The notes under the pieces were generated by a model. It was not told where the DNA came from, did not search any database, and saw nothing but the letters and a program-made list of their open reading frames with translations. Shown piece after piece: positions 26,817 through 35,321 of a DNA stretch of 64,000 nt. Origin of the DNA: Brevundimonas sp. NIBR10 (GTDB lineage: Bacteria; Pseudomonadota; Alphaproteobacteria; Caulobacterales; Caulobacteraceae); contig NZ_CP115464.1 of NCBI RefSeq assembly GCF_027912515.1, positions 1,240,001-1,304,000 of the forward strand, written 5' to 3'. How positions within the stretch are numbered: position 1 is the first letter of the stretch; each line of letters begins with the position of its first letter. A program made the position numbers and the translations under genes.

Positions 26817-27170
26817 CTATTCGGCGTAGAAGCCCTCGTCCGTGACGTAGACGTCCTCGATCTCGCAGTAGTCGATGGTCTCGTAATATTCGGTCCCGTC
26901 GGCCATGGTGACCTTGGTATTGTATTCGCATTCGTCTTCGGAATCGAAGAACCGCATATCGACGTCGTCGCCCTCCTCCAGCACCCGCGTCGGGATCCAG
27001 TCGTTGCTCCACGACCCGTTGGTCCGGGCGGTCTGGAAGGTCAGGACCGTCTGGCTGGAGGCGTTGTACAGGGTAAAGGTGTAGTCGTCGCCGTCCGGCT
27101 CGGCCGACGCCGCGCCGCCGACGCATGCCAGAAGGGCCGCGCCCGCAAGGGCGCCGATCATGGTTCTCAT
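26817..27170 (-). CDS. Small acidic exported protein, two Cys
   Basis: 117 residues from the ATG at 27170; earlier in-frame starts lie before the ribosome site. Residues 1 to ~23 (MRTMIGALAGAALLACVGGA then ASA) are a signal peptide. The mature protein is acidic (FFDSEDECEYNTKVTMADGT, YCEIEDVYVTDEGFYAE) and probably beta-rich, with Cys in DECEY and DYCEI that could form a disulfide. No family recognised. Its leader matches the leader of the Asp/Glu-tract protein at 11.0 kb, suggesting common control. It has its own terminator. Confidence 0.78.
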   Translation of the reverse strand: MRTMIGALAGAALLACVGGAASAEPDGDDYTFTLYNASSQTVLTFQTARTNGSWSNDWIPTRVLEEGDDVDMRFFDSEDECEYNTKVTMADGTEYYETIDYCEIEDVYVTDEGFYAE

Positions 27171-27205
27171 AAGGTAGTCCCCCGCTACGCCGGTGACGAT
27201 CACCG
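27171..27205 (-). promoter_or_regulatory. Structured 5' leader: hairpin plus GGGGGACTACCT (copy 2)
   Basis: On the minus strand CGGTGA-TCG-TCACCG (27205-27191) is a perfect 6-bp hairpin. Then come 7 nt (GCGTAGC), GGGGGACTACCT (27183-27172), one base, and ATGAGA. The layout is base-for-base that of the leader at 11010-11045, while hairpin and spacer sequences differ. This points to selection on structure plus the G-run. Confidence 0.55.
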
Positions 27206-27274
27206 ATTGATAGCGAGGGGATTAAGCCGACGAACCCTGTGTTCCGTCAACGAAAATCAGGCTTTACGGCCCGA

Positions 27275-28474
27275 TTACGCCAGGGCCTTGAGCTGATCGA
27301 CCAGGTCGGTCTTCTCCCAGCTGAAGCCGCCGTCGGCGTCCGGGGTCCGGCCGAAATGACCATAGGCGGAGGTGCGGGCGTAGATCGGCTTGTTCAGACC
27401 CAGGTGCTCGCGGATCGCGCGCGGCGTGGCGCCGCCGATCAGGCCCAGAATCTTGTCTTCCAGGACCGCCTCGGTGATCGCGCCCGTGGCCGTACCGTGC
27501 AGGTCGACGTGGATCGACTGGGGTTTGGCCACGCCGATGGCGTAGGAGATCTGGATGGTGCAGCGGTCGGCGATGCCGGCGGCGACCACGTTCTTGGCCA
27601 GGTAGCGGCAGGCATAGGCGGCCGAGCGATCGACCTTGGTCGGATCCTTGCCGCTGAAGGCACCGCCGCCGTGGGGGGCCGCGCCGCCGTAGGTGTCAAC
27701 GATGATCTTGCGGCCGGTCACGCCCGCGTCACCATCCGGTCCGCCGATCTCGAAGATGCCGGTCGGGTTGATGTGCCAGACGGTGTTCTCGTCGGTGAAG
27801 CCCTCGGGCAGGACCGAGAGGATGTGCGGCTTGACGATGTCGGCGACGTCGGCCGACGACAGGCCCGGTGCGTGCTGGGTCGAGAGCACGATCGAGGTGG
27901 CGCGGACCGGCTTGCCGTCCACATACTGGATCGTCACCTGCGACTTGGCATCAGGCTCCAGCTTGGAGCCGCCGGCGTGACGGACCTCGGCCAGTTTCTT
28001 GAGGATGTTGTGGCTGTATTGCAGGGTCGCCGGCATCAGCTCGGGCGTCTCGTTCGAGGCATAGCCGAACATGATGCCCTGGTCGCCCGCGCCCTCGTCC
28101 TTGTTGCCGGCGGCGTCCACGCCCACGGCGATGTCGGCCGACTGGGTGTGCAGGCGGTTGATGAACTCGAAGGTTTCCCAGTGGAAGCCGGTCTGCTCGT
28201 AGCCGATGTCCTTGACGGCCGCGCGCACGGCGGCCTCGATCTCGTCCTGGACCCCGGGGGCCCAGTTGCCGGCCGTGTCCATGATGCCTTCGCCGCGGAT
28301 CTCGCCGGCCAGGACCACCAGGTTGGTCGTGGTCAGGGTTTCGCAGGCGATACGCGCATAGGGGTCCTTGGCCAGGAACAGATCGACCACGGTGTCCGAG
28401 ATGCGGTCGGCGACCTTGTCGGGATGGCCCTCGGACACGCTTTCCGAAGTAAAGAGGAAGGACGAACGGGACAA
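27275..28474 (-). CDS. metK: S-adenosylmethionine synthetase
   Basis: 399 residues. Signatures: [39 protein letters not shown] (variant of GAGDQG) and the P-loop [20 protein letters not shown]. It makes SAM from methionine and ATP. A 22-bp palindrome lies 45 nt before the start and likely controls it. GC-rich leader; single gene, with the membrane protein gene upstream on the same strand. Confidence 0.97.
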   Translation of the reverse strand: MSRSSFLFTSESVSEGHPDKVADRISDTVVDLFLAKDPYARIACETLTTTNLVVLAGEIRGEGIMDTAGNWAPGVQDEIEAAVRAAVKDIGYEQTGFHWETFEFINRLHTQSADIAVGVDAAGNKDEGAGDQGIMFGYASNETPELMPATLQYSHNILKKLAEVRHAGGSKLEPDAKSQVTIQYVDGKPVRATSIVLSTQHAPGLSSADVADIVKPHILSVLPEGFTDENTVWHINPTGIFEIGGPDGDAGVTGRKIIVDTYGGAAPHGGGAFSGKDPTKVDRSAAYACRYLAKNVVAAGIADRCTIQISYAIGVAKPQSIHVDLHGTATGAITEAVLEDKILGLIGGATPRAIREHLGLNKPIYARTSAYGHFGRTPDADGGFSWEKTDLVDQLKALA

Positions 28475-28518
28475 GGCAGGCTCCTGGATGGCTTCGCGGT
28501 CCGCGAGTTGGAGCGAGA

Positions 28519-28540
28519 CATATAAGGATGTCCTTATATG
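28519..28540. promoter_or_regulatory. SahR-like palindromic operator upstream of metK
   Basis: On the minus strand CATATAAGGA-CA-TCCTTATATG is a perfect 10-bp inverted repeat. It resembles the ATATAAAGA-type operators reported for SahR, an ArsR-family regulator of the SAM cycle in proteobacteria that responds to S-adenosylhomocysteine (from memory). It is AT-rich in a GC-rich region and sits 45 nt before metK, so a control site is very likely; which protein binds is inferred. Confidence 0.8.
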
Positions 28541-28546
28541 TTCAAG

Positions 28547-28996
28547 TCAGGTTTGCGGCGCGGGTGTCCGGAACAGCGCGGGGCTAGCCGCACGCTCCCC
28601 GGACAGATGACGCTCGAGGATGCCGCTGAACAGGGCATAGAGGGAGACGAGGCCGAACACCCACTGGGCCGCGACCGCTTCACGGGTGCTCAGGTCCGGG
28701 GTCAGCAGGATGGCCGCGTGCGACAGCACGTTCAGGCTCTGGGCTCCCGAGGCCAGGAGCAGCCACCACCGGTCGTATCGGAGCGCCAATCCGACGAAGA
28801 CCGACCAGACGACCAGGTCGCAAAGCGCGACCGCCACCATCACGTCACCGACCTGGTAGCCTTGCAGGAAGGGCCCGGACACATAGGCACCGATGAACAG
28901 CGCCACCCCCGCCCGCTCCGGATGCCCGCCTTTGACCCATGCAAGCGGCAGGATCAGCAGCGCCGAACACAGGAAGAAGAGCTGTACGGGGGGCAA
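28547..28996 (-). CDS. Small integral membrane protein, unknown function
   Basis: 149 residues with about five hydrophobic segments (LFFLCSALLILPLAW, VGDVMVAVALCDLVVWSVFV, AQWVFGLVSLYALFSGI). No polar residues suggest a transport mechanism. It begins 15 nt after the stop of the LuxR-type regulator gene on the same strand, so it is probably co-transcribed and possibly its partner or target. I do not recognise the family. Confidence 0.72.
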   Translation of the reverse strand: MPPVQLFFLCSALLILPLAWVKGGHPERAGVALFIGAYVSGPFLQGYQVGDVMVAVALCDLVVWSVFVGLALRYDRWWLLLASGAQSLNVLSHAAILLTPDLSTREAVAAQWVFGLVSLYALFSGILERHLSGERAASPALFRTPAPQT

Positions 28997-29011
28997 GTCG
29001 GCGGCTCCTGA

Positions 29012-29632
29012 TCACTTGGCCTCGGGGTCGAACCTCTCGACCACATGGTGGAACTCGCTGACAAGTCCGCCGACGGTGATCAGCATGGCGACCAGAATGA
29101 TAGCGGTGACGCCGATCAGGATCAGCCGAAGGAGCGATCCTCGCGGTGGAGCGCGGTAACCGAACCGGGCGTTTGCGCCAGCAGCGCCGCCATCGACAGG
29201 ACCGACGTAAGAAGGTCCGTCGACGATGTCGCTACGGCTGCCTCGGCCTTCAGGGCGCGCATCAGGTGCAGGCGCACCGGATGGTCCCGATCCGCCGTTC
29301 CCAGCCGATCCAGTGCGATCTCCAGTTCGTCCCAGCTCCACTGCGGCAGCGGGCCCACCGACTTGGCCATTGTTCGATTTCCCCTCGACAGCCTCATCGG
29401 AGCGCGGGGGGACCGTTTCGGCTATGGGGTCATTCGGCCCTGGTCCCATTTGGTCCAGGATCGCCAGGGCCGCCTTGCGCCGGTTCACGCCCAGGCGCTG
29501 GCAGGCCTCATGGACGTGTTTCTTGACCGTCGCCTCTGAGATGCCGAGATGGGCGGCGATCTCCTTGTCCGTCCGAAAGGCGGTCAAGCGGATGCACTGG
29601 TCCTGACGTGCGCTCAGTCGGGGGGGCATCAT
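29012..29632 (-). CDS. LuxR-type HTH regulator with C-terminal membrane segment (frame ambiguous in the middle)
   Basis: 206 residues from the ATG at 29632. A second ATG at 29629 has better spacing to GGAG. The N-terminus carries a LuxR/GerE helix-turn-helix (RLTAFRTDKEIAAHLGISEA, TVKKHVHEACQRLGVNRRKA). The C-terminus has one membrane helix (LLRLILIGVTAIILVAMLIT) and ends FHHVVERFDPEAK. HTH plus C-terminal membrane helix recalls short regulators of caulobacters and sphingomonads (from memory). The middle ~80 residues have poor third-position GC in this frame, while another frame looks coding. It may be a membrane-tethered regulator, or two indels may cross the gene. Confidence 0.6.
   Translation of the reverse strand: MMPPRLSARQDQCIRLTAFRTDKEIAAHLGISEATVKKHVHEACQRLGVNRRKAALAILDQMGPGPNDPIAETVPPRSDEAVEGKSNNGQVGGPAAAVELGRTGDRTGSAGNGGSGPSGAPAPDARPEGRGSRSDIVDGPSYVGPVDGGAAGANARFGYRAPPRGSLLRLILIGVTAIILVAMLITVGGLVSEFHHVVERFDPEAK
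29122..29370 (-). CDS. Overlapping reading frame with strong coding signature
   Basis: 82 residues, ATG at 29370, in another frame of the same strand inside the HTH regulator gene. About 82% of its codons end in G or C, against roughly half in the regulator frame over the same bases. The peptide reads like a folded helical domain (LPQWSWDELEIALDRLGTAD, HPVRLHLMRALKAEAA). GAGGGG lies about 10 nt before the ATG. I do not recognise it. It is either a nested gene or the true middle of the regulator, entered and left by compensating frameshifts. Confidence 0.45.
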   Translation of the reverse strand: MAKSVGPLPQWSWDELEIALDRLGTADRDHPVRLHLMRALKAEAAVATSSTDLLTSVLSMAALLAQTPGSVTALHREDRSFG

Positions 29633-29814
29633 ACGCTCCGGGACAAGACTCCATGCCTTAGTGCGATTGGCGCACTGCCGTCCAGCAGGGACGCGCGCTG
29701 AGATCACATTCCGGAGCATTTCGCCGGGATCGAGCCGGTCCTGGACGTGGCGCACCGCGCGCGGCCGCCCTATCAGGGGTCAGACGACATCAACCGGCCA
29801 CAGGATCCCACACC

Positions 29815-30783
29815 GTGCAGACGCGAAAGGTCGAGACCGACGGCAGACGCCAGGCCGTTCTGGAGGCCGGCCAGGGCCCTCTCGTGCTGCTGATCCACGG
29901 TTTCCCCGAACTTGCCCTGAGCTGGCGCGACCAGATCGCCGCCCTTGCCCAGGCGGGCTATCGCACGGTCGCCCCCGACATGCGCGGCTATGGTGACAGT
30001 GCCGGACCGGACCGGCCGGACGGCTATTCCATCCTGCACCTGGTCGGCGACATGGTCGATCTGGTCCGGGCGCTCGGCGAGACGCGGTGCATCGTCATCG
30101 GTCATGACTGGGGTGCGGCGGTGGCCTGGCACTGCGCCCTGATGCGACCCGACATGTTTCGCGCCGTCGCCGGCCTGTCGGTGCCGTTCCAGCCGCGCAG
30201 AGCGAGCGGCCCGCCGATCCCCGCCATGGCCGCGATCTCGACGCGGGCGGGACTGGGCGACCTCTATATCTCGCGGTTCCAGGCCGATGATGCCCACGCC
30301 ATCTTCGACGCGGATCCGGCAGCCGCCCTGCGCAAATGCTTCTATGGCTATGACGGCGCGACGCCGACAGAGCGCCAGTCGACGGGGTTCATCCCGCCGG
30401 GCGAAGACATGCTGTCGGTCGTCCCCGAGGACGCGACCCTGCCGCCGTGGATGAGCGAGACGCATTTCGCGGAGTATGTCGCGGCCTTCTCGACGTCCGG
30501 GTTCAAGGCACCGATCGACTGGTATCGCTGCCTGGATCTGAACTGGTCGCTGACGGCCTTCGTGCAGGACCTCCGGATCGACCAGCCGTCACTGTTCATC
30601 GTCGGCGAACGCGACCCGGTGCGGAACTATTCCGGAAAGCATGAGGCGGAACAGCCCCTGTGGCTGACCGACCTGCGCGGCCAGATCGTCCTGCCGGGTG
30701 CCGGCCACTGGATCCAGCAGGAGCGGCCGGATGCGGTCAACGCTGCCCTGTTGAATTTTATCGGAAGTTCAGGGGTTCTTTAG
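29815..30783 (+). CDS. Alpha/beta hydrolase, epoxide hydrolase-like
   Basis: 322 residues from a GTG at 29815. HGFPE (about residues 28-32) forms the oxyanion hole. The nucleophile is Asp in IGHDWGAAVAWH, as in epoxide hydrolases and haloalkane dehalogenases. The acid is Asp in VGERDPV and the base is His in GAGHWIQQE. The cap contains DWYRCLDLNW with the Tyr expected to activate an epoxide. HGFPE and the cap Tyr favour epoxide hydrolase over dehalogenase; the substrate is unknown. Cytoplasmic, no signal peptide. Confidence 0.87.
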   Translation: MQTRKVETDGRRQAVLEAGQGPLVLLIHGFPELALSWRDQIAALAQAGYRTVAPDMRGYGDSAGPDRPDGYSILHLVGDMVDLVRALGETRCIVIGHDWGAAVAWHCALMRPDMFRAVAGLSVPFQPRRASGPPIPAMAAISTRAGLGDLYISRFQADDAHAIFDADPAAALRKCFYGYDGATPTERQSTGFIPPGEDMLSVVPEDATLPPWMSETHFAEYVAAFSTSGFKAPIDWYRCLDLNWSLTAFVQDLRIDQPSLFIVGERDPVRNYSGKHEAEQPLWLTDLRGQIVLPGAGHWIQQERPDAVNAALLNFIGSSGVL

Positions 30784-30799
30784 AGGCTGTGATCTAGGG

Positions 30800-32365
30800 A
30801 TGTCGTCCAGTGACACCGCGGGACACCGCATGACGACCAGATCTCCCGATGCGCTTCTGCGCAATGTCGCCGGCCACACGATGGACGTGCTGACGCTTGC
30901 CGCCCTGGTCACCCTGGCGTCGCTGGTGATCTTCCTGGTGCTCCAGGCCTCGGCCATCCCGACGCTGGCCCCCTCGATGCCGACGATCAACGCTGGCCTG
31001 ATCGCCTCGACCCTGCTCCTGCTGCGGCAGTGGAAAAAGGGCCGCGATGCCGAACTGGCGGCGCGTGCGGGGGCTTCGCACCTGCGCCGACGCGATCCGG
31101 TGACCCAGCTTCCCAATACCGAAGGGTTCGTCGAAGCGCTGGGCCATCAGGCCTCGACCCAGCCCAGGGTCGCCGTCGTCTGCATCAGCCTGGAACGTCT
31201 GCGCGATGTCTATGACCGGCTGGGCGCGGGCTGTGGCGACGAGGTCCTGAGGGAGCTCAGTCTGCGACTGTGCTCGGCCCTCGGGCATACCGGGACTGTC
31301 GCGCGCATCGGCGACAACACCCTGGCCCTGTTCCATCCTTCGTCGAGCGAGATCAAGCTCGCCCTGGTGGGCGGTCAGATCGGCAAGCTGATGGCCCTGC
31401 CGGTCGCGACTCCGGCGGGAGAGGTCGCGGTCGGTGCCACGATCGGGGTCAACTTCGCCGACCTGTCGGTCACGGACCCGCGCGAGGCTCTGCGTCAGGC
31501 CCGGCTGGCCTGTTCGGCGGCCCGGACCGCCGGTGGGGACCTGGCCTTCTTCGACGCCTCTCTGGACGAAGCCCAACGGCTGAAGCTCGACCTGGAGATC
31601 GAACTGCGTCAGGCCCTGGCCGACGGTGTGCTGCGCATGGTCTACCAGCCCCAGATCGACGAGCGCGGCGTGACCATCGGGGTCGAGGCCCTGATGCGCT
31701 GGCCCCACTCGACCCGGGGCGCCATCCCGCCCAGCCTGTTCGTGCCTCTGGCCGAGGCGGCGGGCCTGGGCGAGGCGCTGGGCCGCTACGCCATGGACCA
31801 TGCGTTCGCCGATTCCGTCCTGTGGCCCAATCTCAAGGTCGCCATCAACGTCTCGCCGATCCAGCTGCAGTCGCCCGGTTTCATCACCACGGTGCGCGAC
31901 CTGCTGAAGAAGCATGACGTCAAGCCGCAGGGCTTCGAGTTCGAGATCACCGAGGGGCTGTTGCTTGAGGCGGGAACCACGGTGCTGGGCAACCTGGAGC
32001 AACTGCGCAAGCTGGGCTTCCAGATCGCGCTCGACGACTTCGGCACCGGCTATTCCAGCCTCAGCTACCTGGGTCAGTTCCCGATCGACAAGATCAAGAT
32101 CGACCGGTCGTTCGTGACGCCCCTGGGGGTGCGAGAGGACGCCGCCTCCATCATCCGCGCGATCAGCGACCTGTCGGGCGCCATCGGGGTCAAGGTGCTG
32201 GCCGAAGGGGTCGAGACCCGCGCCCAGCTCGACATGCTGCGCGCCGAGGGTTGCAACCAGGCCCAGGGCTATTTCGTCGCCCCACCGATGGCCCGCGCCC
32301 AGATCCTCCAGCATTTCGGCCAGGTCGAGACCACGGTGCGCGAGCGCCGGCTTCGCGCCGCCTGA
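30800..32365 (+). CDS. GGDEF/EAL protein with degenerate GGDEF, probable c-di-GMP phosphodiesterase
   Basis: 521 residues; the ATG at 30830 is an alternative start. Two membrane segments (VLTLAALVTLASLVIFLVLQ; INAGLIASTLLLL) are followed by a GGDEF-type domain whose active loop reads GDNTL instead of GGDEF, so cyclase activity is unlikely. The EAL domain is complete: VEALMRW, INVSPIQL, FEITEGLLLE, DDFGTGYSSLSYL, KIDRSFV and AEGVET all hold the metal and catalytic residues. It likely degrades c-di-GMP at the inner membrane, perhaps with GTP sensed by the degenerate domain (inferred). Confidence 0.93.
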   Translation: MSSSDTAGHRMTTRSPDALLRNVAGHTMDVLTLAALVTLASLVIFLVLQASAIPTLAPSMPTINAGLIASTLLLLRQWKKGRDAELAARAGASHLRRRDPVTQLPNTEGFVEALGHQASTQPRVAVVCISLERLRDVYDRLGAGCGDEVLRELSLRLCSALGHTGTVARIGDNTLALFHPSSSEIKLALVGGQIGKLMALPVATPAGEVAVGATIGVNFADLSVTDPREALRQARLACSAARTAGGDLAFFDASLDEAQRLKLDLEIELRQALADGVLRMVYQPQIDERGVTIGVEALMRWPHSTRGAIPPSLFVPLAEAAGLGEALGRYAMDHAFADSVLWPNLKVAINVSPIQLQSPGFITTVRDLLKKHDVKPQGFEFEITEGLLLEAGTTVLGNLEQLRKLGFQIALDDFGTGYSSLSYLGQFPIDKIKIDRSFVTPLGVREDAASIIRAISDLSGAIGVKVLAEGVETRAQLDMLRAEGCNQAQGYFVAPPMARAQILQHFGQVETTVRERRLRAA

Positions 32366-32451
32366 CCCGATCTGATTGCCGCCCTGATCGCGGCAGAGTA
32401 GTCTGATCATCCGAAGGATCGCGCCGCGATCGCATTCGTCAGGCCAGTAAA

Positions 32452-33390
32452 ATGCTTTCTCTCGCCCTGTCCGCCGCCCTCCTGATGGCGCAACCCGCGC
32501 AAGTTCAGGTCCAACCCCAGCCCATGCCCGCGCCACCAGCCGCGACCTCTGATCCCGGCGCAGTCGATCTGGGTGACATCGTCGTCGAGGGCGGACGACT
32601 GGACGAGGCGACCCAGGCCTTCGTCCGCGAGGTCGGGGCGCCGGCGCGGGGACGCGGCCTGGCCCGCTGGCGCGACGGTGTCTGCGTCGGCGCCGCCAAC
32701 CTGCGCAACGAAACGGCCCAGTATATCGTCGACCGGGTGTCCACCGTGGCCCAGGACCTGGGCCTGCGCGCCGGCGCACCCGGGTGCGAGCCCAGCGTCC
32801 TGATCATCGCCGTCACCGACGCGAATGCCTTCACCGAACAGTTCGTCGCGATGCGGCCGCGCCTGTTCATCGTCGGCGGAGGCGGTATGGATCTGGGCCG
32901 GACCGGTCTGCAGCGCTTCAAGACCAACGACCAGCCCGTCCGGTGGTGGAACGTCAGCATCCCGGTGGACAGCGACACAGGCGCCATCGCGGTGAGGTTA
33001 CCGGGCGAAGAGGCCCCGTATGTCCGCAGCACGGGATCGCGGATCACCACCAACCTCGTCGACGACACCAAACGGGCCTTCGTGATCGTCGACGTGGACA
33101 AGATCTCAGGCGTGTCGCTGCAACAGCTCGGCGACTATCTGTCCATGGTCGTCCTGGCCCAGGTCGACCCCGATGCGGACACCAGCGCCTATGCGACCGT
33201 GCTGAACGTGTTCAAGGACCCCGGCCAGACCGACGGCCTGACCGACTGGGACATGGCCTATCTGCAGGGTCTTTATGACGCCCAGCGGAACTATCAGAAT
33301 CCGGGCGCGCACCGGAACGAGGTGGCCGGCTCGATCGTCCGCGCCCACCACCGCATCACTGAGGCGCGTGACGCAGAGCCCGAAAACTAG
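32452..33390 (+). CDS. Conserved exported protein, unknown function
   Basis: 312 residues. A short N-terminal hydrophobic stretch (MLSLALSAALLMAQ) is a probable signal peptide, followed by a Pro/Gln-rich linker. The domain has DIVVEGGRLDEATQAFVREV, ARGRGLARWRDGVCVGAANL, a Cys pair (VCVG ... GCEPSVLIIA), RPVRWW-like QPVRWWNVSIPV and LTDWDMAYLQGLYDAQ. I recall similar uncharacterised proteins in sphingomonads and caulobacters. No catalytic motif is clear. Its stop shares CTAG with the convergent oxidoreductase gene. Confidence 0.8.
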   Translation: MLSLALSAALLMAQPAQVQVQPQPMPAPPAATSDPGAVDLGDIVVEGGRLDEATQAFVREVGAPARGRGLARWRDGVCVGAANLRNETAQYIVDRVSTVAQDLGLRAGAPGCEPSVLIIAVTDANAFTEQFVAMRPRLFIVGGGGMDLGRTGLQRFKTNDQPVRWWNVSIPVDSDTGAIAVRLPGEEAPYVRSTGSRITTNLVDDTKRAFVIVDVDKISGVSLQQLGDYLSMVVLAQVDPDADTSAYATVLNVFKDPGQTDGLTDWDMAYLQGLYDAQRNYQNPGAHRNEVAGSIVRAHHRITEARDAEPEN

Positions 33391-34145
33391 ATCCCCGCAT
33401 ACCACTCATAGCCCTGGTCTTCCCAGTATCCGCCCCGGCCACCCTGGATGTGATCGAAGCTTTCGACGGCCTCGATGCGGCGAATGTATTTTGCGTGCTT
33501 GTAGCCCAGCTGGCGCTCGACCCGCAGCCTGAGCGGCGCGCCATGGGGCACGGTCAGGACCTCGCCGTTCATGTCATAGGCCAGGATGGTCTGGGGATGG
33601 CGGGCATCGATCAGGTCGATGCTCTCGTAATACCGAGGTCCGTCCTCGGTCTGGGTCAGGGCGTCGAAACAGTGAAAGACGAGGTAGCGGGCCTCCGGCT
33701 TCAGGCCGGCCTCGTCGATCAGGGTTTCAAGCCGCACCCCGGTCCATTGACCGATCGAGGTCCAGCCCTCTACGCAGTCGTGTTTGGTGATCTGGGTGCG
33801 GCTGGGCCGGGCGCGCAGGTCGTCCAGGGACAGATTTAGCGGCCGCTCAACCAGACCGTCGATGACCAGCCGATAGTCGGAAAATCCACCGTCCCTCAGC
33901 GCCACATAGTCGGCCGCCGCCGGATCGACCGAGCCGTTGGCGCGGAAGTCGGGCGAGATGTCGGCAACGGCGTATTCGGGCGCGAGAGCCTCGCGCGGAA
34001 CCAGCAGCCGCTGCGCGCGTCGGGTCAGACCCTCAGCCATCCGCAGGGCCTGAAGAACCACCGGCGGGGTGGTCGGGCTGCAGGCGGACAGGGCGGCGGC
34101 TCCCAGAGTGGCGAGCGCACCGGCCAGCCAGCGACGGCGGTTCAT
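33387..34145 (-). CDS. Molybdopterin-dependent oxidoreductase (sulfite oxidase/MsrP-like), exported
   Basis: 252 residues. The N-terminus MNRRRWLAGALATLGAAALS plus AC has a twin-arginine-like motif and a possible lipobox. The catalytic domain has ITKHDCVEGWTSIGQWTGVR, where Cys is the expected molybdenum ligand, then YYESIDLIDARHPQTILAYD and GAPLRLRVERQLGYKHAKYI. Family members are periplasmic molybdopterin enzymes such as the MsrP methionine sulfoxide reductase. It overlaps the cytochrome b gene by 4 nt (ATGA), which should supply electrons. Confidence 0.9.
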   Translation of the reverse strand: MNRRRWLAGALATLGAAALSACSPTTPPVVLQALRMAEGLTRRAQRLLVPREALAPEYAVADISPDFRANGSVDPAAADYVALRDGGFSDYRLVIDGLVERPLNLSLDDLRARPSRTQITKHDCVEGWTSIGQWTGVRLETLIDEAGLKPEARYLVFHCFDALTQTEDGPRYYESIDLIDARHPQTILAYDMNGEVLTVPHGAPLRLRVERQLGYKHAKYIRRIEAVESFDHIQGGRGGYWEDQGYEWYAGI

Positions 34146-34924
34146 CGGTCGTCTCCCTTAGGCCTGGGGGTCGGCTCGATCACGAACCAGCCGGTGATCA
34201 TCGCCCGCATGTTGTTGAACAGGCCCGTCCAGATCACCAGCCCGACATGAATGACGATGAAGGCGACGATCAGCCCGGCCGAGATGAAATGCAGGGTCCG
34301 CGCCGACTGACGGCCGCCCATAAGGTCCAGCAGCAGCCCGCCGATCGCATTGAACCCCGGCGACATCGACAGGCCGGTGATCAGCATCATCGGCAGGACG
34401 ATCAGAACCATGGCCAGATAGGTCAGCTTCTGGATGACGTTATAGACTCGCGCGTGGTCGTCCTTGGGGAAGTGGAACCGGGCATGTTCGACCACCGAGG
34501 GCCAGAACCCCTTCAGGTCGGCGACGGTCGGCCACAGTCGCCGTCCGAACCGGCCCGAGATAAATCCGTAGATCAGGTAGATCAGCCCGTTCAGCACAAA
34601 CACCCAGGCGAAGGCGAAATGCCAGGTTCGGGCCTCGGCCAGGTTCCGCCCCTGCGGGAGCATCAGCCAGTCCGGCACCGTCGCGATCCGCACCCAGGGG
34701 TCCTCGAAGGTCGAACGCAGGCCCCAGTACAGGGCCGGATGCGCCATCAGGATATTCAGCCCGCTCATGATGAGCACGATTACTGCGATGACGTTCAGCC
34801 AGTGGGTGATTCGCACGAGCACGGGATGCCGCCAGGTATCGACCCGCCCGCCGGGCAGGGGCCGGTCGGCGTGGCGGCCGGAGGCCTCTGGTCCCGCAGC
34901 CGCATCGGCCGTCTGATCCGTCAT
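34142..34924 (-). CDS. Cytochrome b561-type membrane subunit partnering the molybdoenzyme
   Basis: 260 residues from the ATG at 34924, with GGAG 7 nt upstream. Four to five membrane helices carry heme-ligand candidates: ITHWLNVIAVIVLIMSGLNI, TWHFAFAWVFVLNGLIYLIY, ARTLHFISAGLIVAFIVIHV. It matches the cytochrome b561 / hydrogenase cytochrome b family. It is expected to pass quinol electrons to the periplasmic molybdopterin protein encoded directly downstream. This role comes from gene pairing, not direct evidence. Confidence 0.9.
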   Translation of the reverse strand: MTDQTADAAAGPEASGRHADRPLPGGRVDTWRHPVLVRITHWLNVIAVIVLIMSGLNILMAHPALYWGLRSTFEDPWVRIATVPDWLMLPQGRNLAEARTWHFAFAWVFVLNGLIYLIYGFISGRFGRRLWPTVADLKGFWPSVVEHARFHFPKDDHARVYNVIQKLTYLAMVLIVLPMMLITGLSMSPGFNAIGGLLLDLMGGRQSARTLHFISAGLIVAFIVIHVGLVIWTGLFNNMRAMITGWFVIEPTPRPKGDDR

Positions 34925-35033
34925 CGCCCGCTCCCTTGCCCCGCCGACGCTCCCACGTCGAAGTGGGCCGCGCAATGTGGGCTTGCGGGAGAGATACGCT
35001 GGCGGCGGGGAAAAGGTTACGCCGGCTGACGCC

Positions 35034-35321
35034 TCAGGCGTCCTCGTCGAACTTCCGCGCGACCAGATCGAGCAGAGCCTCGACTGCCTCTGGGGCGTCG
35101 GAGCCCTCGGCCGAGATGTCGATTGTGCAGCCGTTGCCGGCACCCAGCATCAGCAGGCCCATGATCGAGCGGGCATCAACCGTCTGGCCGTCGCGGGTGA
35201 CCTGGATTTCGGCTTCGAAGCCCGAGGCCAGCTTCACGAACTTGGCCGAGGCGCGAGCGTGCAGGCCGCGGGTGTTGCAGATGTTTGCGGTCGCCGTGAC
35301 CGGGGCCGTGGTCGTGCTCAT
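35034..35321 (-). CDS. ptsH: Phosphocarrier protein HPr of the regulatory PTS
   Basis: 95 residues. His21 in NTRGLHARASAKFVKLAS is the residue phosphorylated by enzyme I, and Ser52 in VDARSIMGLLML is the target of HPr kinase. The protein passes phosphate to EIIA. It overlaps the EIIA gene by 4 nt and is the last gene of the chvI-chvG-hprK-EIIA-HPr block. No sugar permease is nearby, so the role is regulatory. Confidence 0.96.
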   Translation of the reverse strand: MSTTTAPVTATANICNTRGLHARASAKFVKLASGFEAEIQVTRDGQTVDARSIMGLLMLGAGNGCTIDISAEGSDAPEAVEALLDLVARKFDEDA

